NCBI GenBank assembly: GCA_963995505.1
Contig: OZ023192.1
Coordinates: 2,897,001 to 2,961,000 of the forward strand
Reading direction: 5' to 3'
Origin: Hypericum androsaemum
Lineage: Eukaryota; Streptophyta; Magnoliopsida; Malpighiales; Hypericaceae
DNA: 64,000 bases
The notes under the pieces are model-generated. The model saw nothing but the letters and a program-made list of their open reading frames with translations. It had not been told where the DNA came from and ran no database searches. Position 1 is the stretch's first letter; each line of letters opens with the position of its first letter. Below, piece by piece: positions 59,642 to 64,000 of the stretch. The translations under genes were made by a program, and so were the position numbers.

Positions 59642-60895
59642 ATGAGTACATTTCCAAATTCTAGTGGGAGTATGGATTGTCCCTTTAGTGGGAGTACTAT
59701 TCCTGGTTATAATGAATATATTAGAGATGTTTATCAAAACTGTGAACTTCGTAGAACCAAAAGAACTAGCATTCCACGCAAACGATTTGAGGTTGAATGC
59801 GCTGCTAATGCTTTCTTGGTATCATTGAAAGATAACAATAGTCCAAGTGAGATTCTTTTGGCAATCCTGCAAGATGAGAATGAACCCAAGAATATTTCTG
59901 CTGCTCTATCATATCCTGATAAAAATGAATGGATTAAAGCAATGGAGGAAGAGATGGCTTCGATGAAGAAAAATCATGTTTGGAAATTGGTTGATCTGCC
60001 TAGTGGACGTAGCGCAATTGGGAACAAGTGTGCTCTCAAGATTAAGCATAAAGCAGATGGCTGTATCGAAAGGTACAAAGCTCGCTTAGTTGCCCAAGGA
60101 TTCAAACAACAGGAAGGAATAGACTATGAGGAGACTTTTGCACCTGTTGTGAGATTTACACCCATTAGGATAATTCTGGCTATGGTAGCAAATTTAGACA
60201 TTGAGCTACATCAAATGGATGTTAAGACTGCTTTTCTCAATGGAGAATTGGATGAAGAAATCTATATGATTCAGCCAGAGGGCTACATCCAAAAAGGCTT
60301 CGAACGTAAAGTTTGTAAATTGATGAGATCAATTTATGGCCTTAAACAGTCTTCTAGACAATGGTACATTTACTTTCATAATACGATCATGTCGCATGAT
60401 TTTAAAATAATAGACGAAGACCATTGTGTCTATTTGAAATGTTCGGATAATAAGTTTGTCATTATTACACTATATGTAGATGACATACTGATAGCTGGAA
60501 ATGACAAGTGATATCTTAATGAGCTCAAAGTCTGATTTTTGTCTAACTTTGAAATGAAAGATATGGGTGAAACTAATTACATTCTCGAAGTTAAGATTAC
60601 GAAAAATTGCTCGAAAATGCTATTATCTCTTTCACAACAGACATATATCCATAAAGTAGTAGAGCAATTTAATTATAATAATAAAAATTCCAAGTTTGTC
60701 CCGATTGCCAAAGGCCATCATCTTAATAAAAATATGTGTCCTATAACAGCTCAACAGAAAAGGGATATGATGAAAATCCCTTATGCTAATGCAGTTGGTT
60801 GTCTGATGTATGCAATGTTGTGTATAAGACCAGACATTTGCTATGCTGTCGGTATAGCTAGTAGATATCAGTCTAATCTACGTCAAGCACATTAG
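59642..60895 (+). pseudogene. copia reverse transcriptase
   Basis: Shows the copia RT order: EWIKAMEEEMASMKKNHVWK, YKARLVAQGFKQQEGIDYEE followed by TFAPV, MDVKTAFLNGELDEEIYM, and the catalytic YVDD at 60473-60484, intact. Stops at 60509-60511 (TGA) and again about 24 bases later interrupt it; the second appears to be a former Trp codon. The segment 60539-60895 carries the downstream RT blocks (DMGETNYILEV, NAVGCLMYAM, RPDICYAVG) and ends in TAG at a Trp-like position. RT copies the element RNA into DNA. Confidence 0.9.
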
Positions 60896-60913
60896 AAAGC
60901 ACTTAAGAGAATT

Positions 60914-61443
60914 ATGAAATACTTGAATACGACTGCAGAATATTCACTGGTTTATCAAGGTCAAGACCTGATATTGAGAGGTTACACCGATGCTGATTGG
61001 GGTGGTGATGTGGATGAGAATAAATCTACATCTGGATATGTCTTCATGCTTGATGGAGGTACTATTTCGTGGAGTAGCAAGAAACAAATGGTGTTTCTTT
61101 GTCAACTATGGAAGCTGAGTACGTTGCTTCTGCGGCAGCTGTACAAGAAGCAGTATGGTTGAAGAGATTTCTAAACCACTTATCCCTAACCAACTCAAAA
61201 GGACCAGTGAGTTTATTTTGCGACAATCAAGAGTCAATAGCTTTTGCTAAGGATCCTAGATACCATAGCAGAGCAAAGCATATTGGTATTAAGTATCGCT
61301 TTATTAGGGATATGATTGTACATAAGGAGGTCAGCATAAAACATATGCCTACGCAAGATATGATAGCGGATCTTATGACCAAGGTTGTATCCAGAGATGT
61401 GTTTGAAAAATACGTCAGATCCTTAGGTTTGCGTAGATGCTGA
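60914..61443 (+). pseudogene. copia RNase H
   Basis: Starts with MKYLNTTAEYSLVYQG and GYTDADWGGDVDENKSTSGY, then shifts from frame 2 to frame 1 near 61095 before STMEAEYVASAAAVQEAVW, FCDNQESIAFAKDPRYHSRA and DMIADLMTKVVSRDVFEKY, ending at TGA 61441-61443. The acidic catalytic residues (DAD, MEAE, CDNQ) are visible on either side of the frameshift. RNase H removes the RNA strand during reverse transcription. Confidence 0.9.
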
Positions 61444-62500
61444 TATTTTTTGTACATGTTATAATAAATTAGTTGTTCAATATAACATGGTTGTTCTAGC
61501 AATACGAATGTGTGAATGTTGTTTTGAAAAATATTTACCAGAGCATGTGAGACAGAAAAGTAACCCACTCACACGGGTGTTTACCTCAGTAGGAGTCAAC
61601 GAGTTAATTCCTTGTTGAGATGATGCAGTTTTAAGAACATCATTACATCGAGTGCCTATTCTAAAATGTTAATGCCGTCTTGCTTAACTATAAGAGAAGT
61701 TCTTGTTAAAGTGCGAGATTTGTGATAATACAAGCATCTGTTGCTGCATTGAATTTTTTGTAAATCCAAATGATAAGAAATAAGTAGAACTTATCATTAA
61801 TCTGTCTATATAGCCTAGAGCAGTTTTTAGTAAACTAAAGTCGTTGTTCAGTAAAATATCGAGACTGATGCTCTAGTATGATATTTAATTATGAATTACA
61901 TGCACTCCTTTTTTTTTAAATGGAATGAACATCATAAAACGTGGACTGTACCATGTTTGCTTTGTCGACTAATGGATGGGAAATCATAAAGTAATTTCTG
62001 TTTCCCTGGTTTGAGACCAATTCTGAAAAAAAAAGTTTTTCGATACACTATCCTCATGATCCTTAACGTATTTTGAAAATATAATTCTGTGCTGCTAGCT
62101 TGGAAAGTCTATGAAAAAGTCATTGTTCATTATTCGACCTCGCAAGACTGACTAGAAAAGTAGGCTTTATCATGATGGAAGAAATACTTATAAAGGAGAA
62201 GGTTCTTCATCGATCACATTCCTAAGTTTCGTTGTTCAATGGTGCGCACCTATTGCGTTGAGAGCAATACAATATTGAACACGATTAAATTGTTTGAAAT
62301 CACATATGCAAACAATGGAATATGAGATGAGACCTAGGATAAGGCATACCTTACGTAATGAGAATGTCGAGATGCTATCATTCAAGTAGCCCGTGTGTGT
62401 ACTCTTGAGTTTAGCTACGTGCACTCGATGTATGCTGGTCGCACGAAATTTTTGCTAAACATAATCCGAGACATTGTTGATTATGATCAATAATGTATGA
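61444..62500 (+). other. copia 3' non-coding region between RNase H and polypurine tract
   Basis: About 1.06 kb without a recognisable domain on either strand. In some plant copia lineages this position holds an env-like or antisense frame; nothing of that kind is detectable here. Confidence 0.5.
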
Positions 62501-62508
62501 GTGGGAGA
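62501..62508 (+). other. polypurine tract of the copia element
   Basis: GTGGGAGA directly abuts the 3' LTR; it primes plus-strand synthesis. Short, with one T, but the position is exact. Confidence 0.7.
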
Positions 62509-63005
62509 TGTTGGACCTAGGGCCCATTAGTCACCCATTATTGGGCAAAAATGGGCCCAGGCCCATTAGGCCCAAAAGTCATTGGGCCGACACGTGGCAG
62601 AGCTATTGGATAGCTTTGCCACGTGGAAAATGCGTGGCATGCCACGTGGCAAAGCTAGTGGGTAGCTTCGACACTTGGTACCACGTGGCGCACATGTGAG
62701 AGCCGGACCTCCCTATAAAAGGGAGAAATAACGGATGACCAATTTGTACTTTTTCCCATTCTAATATACACATCAGAGGACTTATTACGAATTAGTTCCA
62801 GTAGTTCTCAGATTTTGCAAAGTAAGAAAACTCGTAGAAATCGTTTACGTATCCGATCCGTTTGTGATCGTAAACCGCCGGTGACAATATCTTGTTATCC
62901 GATCCTGTGTGAAGCATGCTTCAACAAGTAAGTCTTGTTATTTATTTTATTAATTAGGAGGTAATTAACTCATAATTATATGTTAATTATGGGCCAAATT
63001 CTTCA
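62509..63005 (+). repeat. copia 3' LTR (497 bp)
   Basis: Begins TGTTGGACC and ends AATTCTTCA like the 5' LTR, with a CCCTATAAAAGGG TATA region. It is about 16 bp shorter, with a rearranged G-box segment (around 62590-62695) and scattered substitutions. Confidence 0.92.
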
Positions 63006-63010
63006 TCGTT
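63006..63010 (+). repeat. right target-site duplication of the copia element
   Basis: TCGTT, identical to 55418-55422. Confidence 0.9.
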
Positions 63011-63935
63011 CGAACTTAAATTTATTTATAAAATTAGAACAAGTTCTTTCTCACGAATTGATCTGAATACTTGTTAGTTGAATCATAAATAACATGTAAC
63101 TACACCAAACGTGTGATGAGGACTTGGTATGTATAAAATTCAAGTATAAAGTGTGGAGCACTCGATGAGATCTTAAATTAGTTACATAATATTGTTAGAA
63201 TATTTGTATATAACTTAAAATCTTAAAATCTTAAGATATTAATGTAAATGTATATGTTAAGTAAATGACTTATTAGATTTCAGCAAGTAATATTAGATTG
63301 AGATACAACAAATACAACATCTAGGTAATTGTAAGAAAGTAATTTTTTTAATCTAGGAAAGTTTAGAGAAATATGTTCTTAGGAAAAAAATGGCATTTCT
63401 AAGTTTTCAAGAGTCATAGGAGATTTTACAAGAGACCCCAAATAATTTACCTAAATATTGGAATTTTATCAAAATTACCCATTATTATTTTTATCAATAT
63501 TTAGATAGCCACCAATCGAATAATTTGAACTCATGTTTGATGAGTTCATAAAGACACGAAACTTTCCGAACGGAGTTTAATGAACTAAAATTTGAAATCT
63601 TTAACTACAAAGAAAATTTGTCATATTTACACAAGCTATGTTATAGAAAGATTTAGCCTACTTAACTGAGTCCATATACTTAATGAAAGTATATGATCTA
63701 CCTAGGCGGTTTTGTGGAGGGCAAGTTCCTGTCCTCTCCTCCAAGTGATCTTAATGATTTTCTTTTGTATGATCTACCTATTTAATGAAAGTTCTATCTT
63801 TAATCTTTTAAAAAAATTGAGTTCATATACGAAATGAGATACTGACGACCAAGTTCCGAATAAAATTAGAGATTAAAGAAGTAAGCTCGCGGGTTATCTT
63901 CTTCATGCTCACAACTAGTGATGGAGTAATCTTGG
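63011..63935. other. right flank of the copia element
   Basis: AT-rich intergenic DNA, no gene recognised. Near 63900-63915 the sequence CTTCATGCTCACAACTAGTG resembles the start of the 65-bp repeat, hinting at a small local duplication before the main copy. Confidence 0.35.
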
Positions 63936-64000
63936 CACAACCAGTAACTTTTTTTTCCCTCGAGAAAAATTATTACGCGTAGTGTCGGCAAAAGAACCTT
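63936..64000. repeat. 65-bp direct repeat, right copy (runs off the window)
   Basis: Matches 54915-54979 with one mismatch in the T-run. The match continues to the last base, so the repeated unit is longer than seen here. Confidence 0.95.

Larger units (their letters stand above)
55423..63005 (+). mobile_element. full-length, decayed Ty1-copia LTR retrotransposon (7.6 kb)
   Basis: Order: 5' LTR, primer-binding site, about 1.85 kb leader, gag, protease, integrase, reverse transcriptase, RNase H, about 1 kb non-coding, polypurine tract, 3' LTR, with a perfect TCGTT duplication. Integrase before reverse transcriptase marks it as copia rather than gypsy. The coding part is split among all three frames by frameshifts and carries several stops, so it cannot act on its own. 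The long leader and the 1-kb gap after RNase H are larger than in compact copia elements. Confidence 0.93.

Overview
The window is plant nuclear DNA, most likely from a dicot-type angiosperm; I cannot name the species. The evidence is intron-split genes with GT-AG junctions, plant-specific families (DUF760, DUF620), a chloroplast-type N terminus, and AT-rich intergenic DNA full of plant-type transposons (hAT, Mutator-like, L1-type LINE, Ty1-copia, SINE-like repeats). There is no rRNA gene, CRISPR array or bacterial operon. I saw no convincing functional tRNA gene.

Five protein genes could be assembled exon by exon, with splice phases that close: (1) 14217-10528, minus, a six-exon DUF760 protein with a chloroplast-type N terminus (394 aa). 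(2) 19773-21978, plus, a five-exon Pumilio/PUF RNA-binding protein of the APUM12 type (606 aa). (3) 24380-23070, minus, a four-exon TXNDC9/PLP3-like protein (212 aa). (4) 30211-25192, minus, a ten-exon protein with leucine-rich and WD40 regions and a DWD box (806 aa). (5) 42306-44024, plus, a three-exon DUF620 protein (479 aa). They do not form a pathway; gene order looks like ordinary plant synteny. Genes 1 and 2 are divergent, 2 and 3 convergent, 3 and 4 in tandem on the minus strand.

Region by region: 1-2.3 kb holds two remnants of one hAT transposase family in opposite orientations. 2.3-10.2 kb is AT-rich with SINE-like copies, one interrupted by a 5'-truncated LINE (8260-10130) with a 16-bp target-site duplication. 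10.5-14.2 kb is the DUF760 gene. 14.3-19.6 kb has a higher-order minisatellite, an RNase H remnant and the 3' end of a copia element with a complete LTR. 19.7-30.2 kb is the gene-rich core; a TRIM-like LTR plus primer-binding site lies in the first intron of the WD40 gene. 30.2-42 kb is mostly empty except for a Pack-MULE (38804-40112) carrying an RPL11 fragment with its introns. 42.3-44 kb is the DUF620 gene. 46.5-51.9 kb is a cluster of Mutator-like elements: one simple element (46542-47522) and two related 2-kb elements facing each other, one carrying an ammonium-transporter (AMT1) fragment. 55423-63005 is a full-length but decayed Ty1-copia element with a TCGTT target-site duplication. A 65-bp direct repeat lies outside it on both sides (54915 and 63936), the second copy running off the window.

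The most interesting content is the gene-capturing Mutator-like DNA, especially the inverted pair at 47848-51916, which could be transcribed into a hairpin RNA. I found no wholly new biological system.
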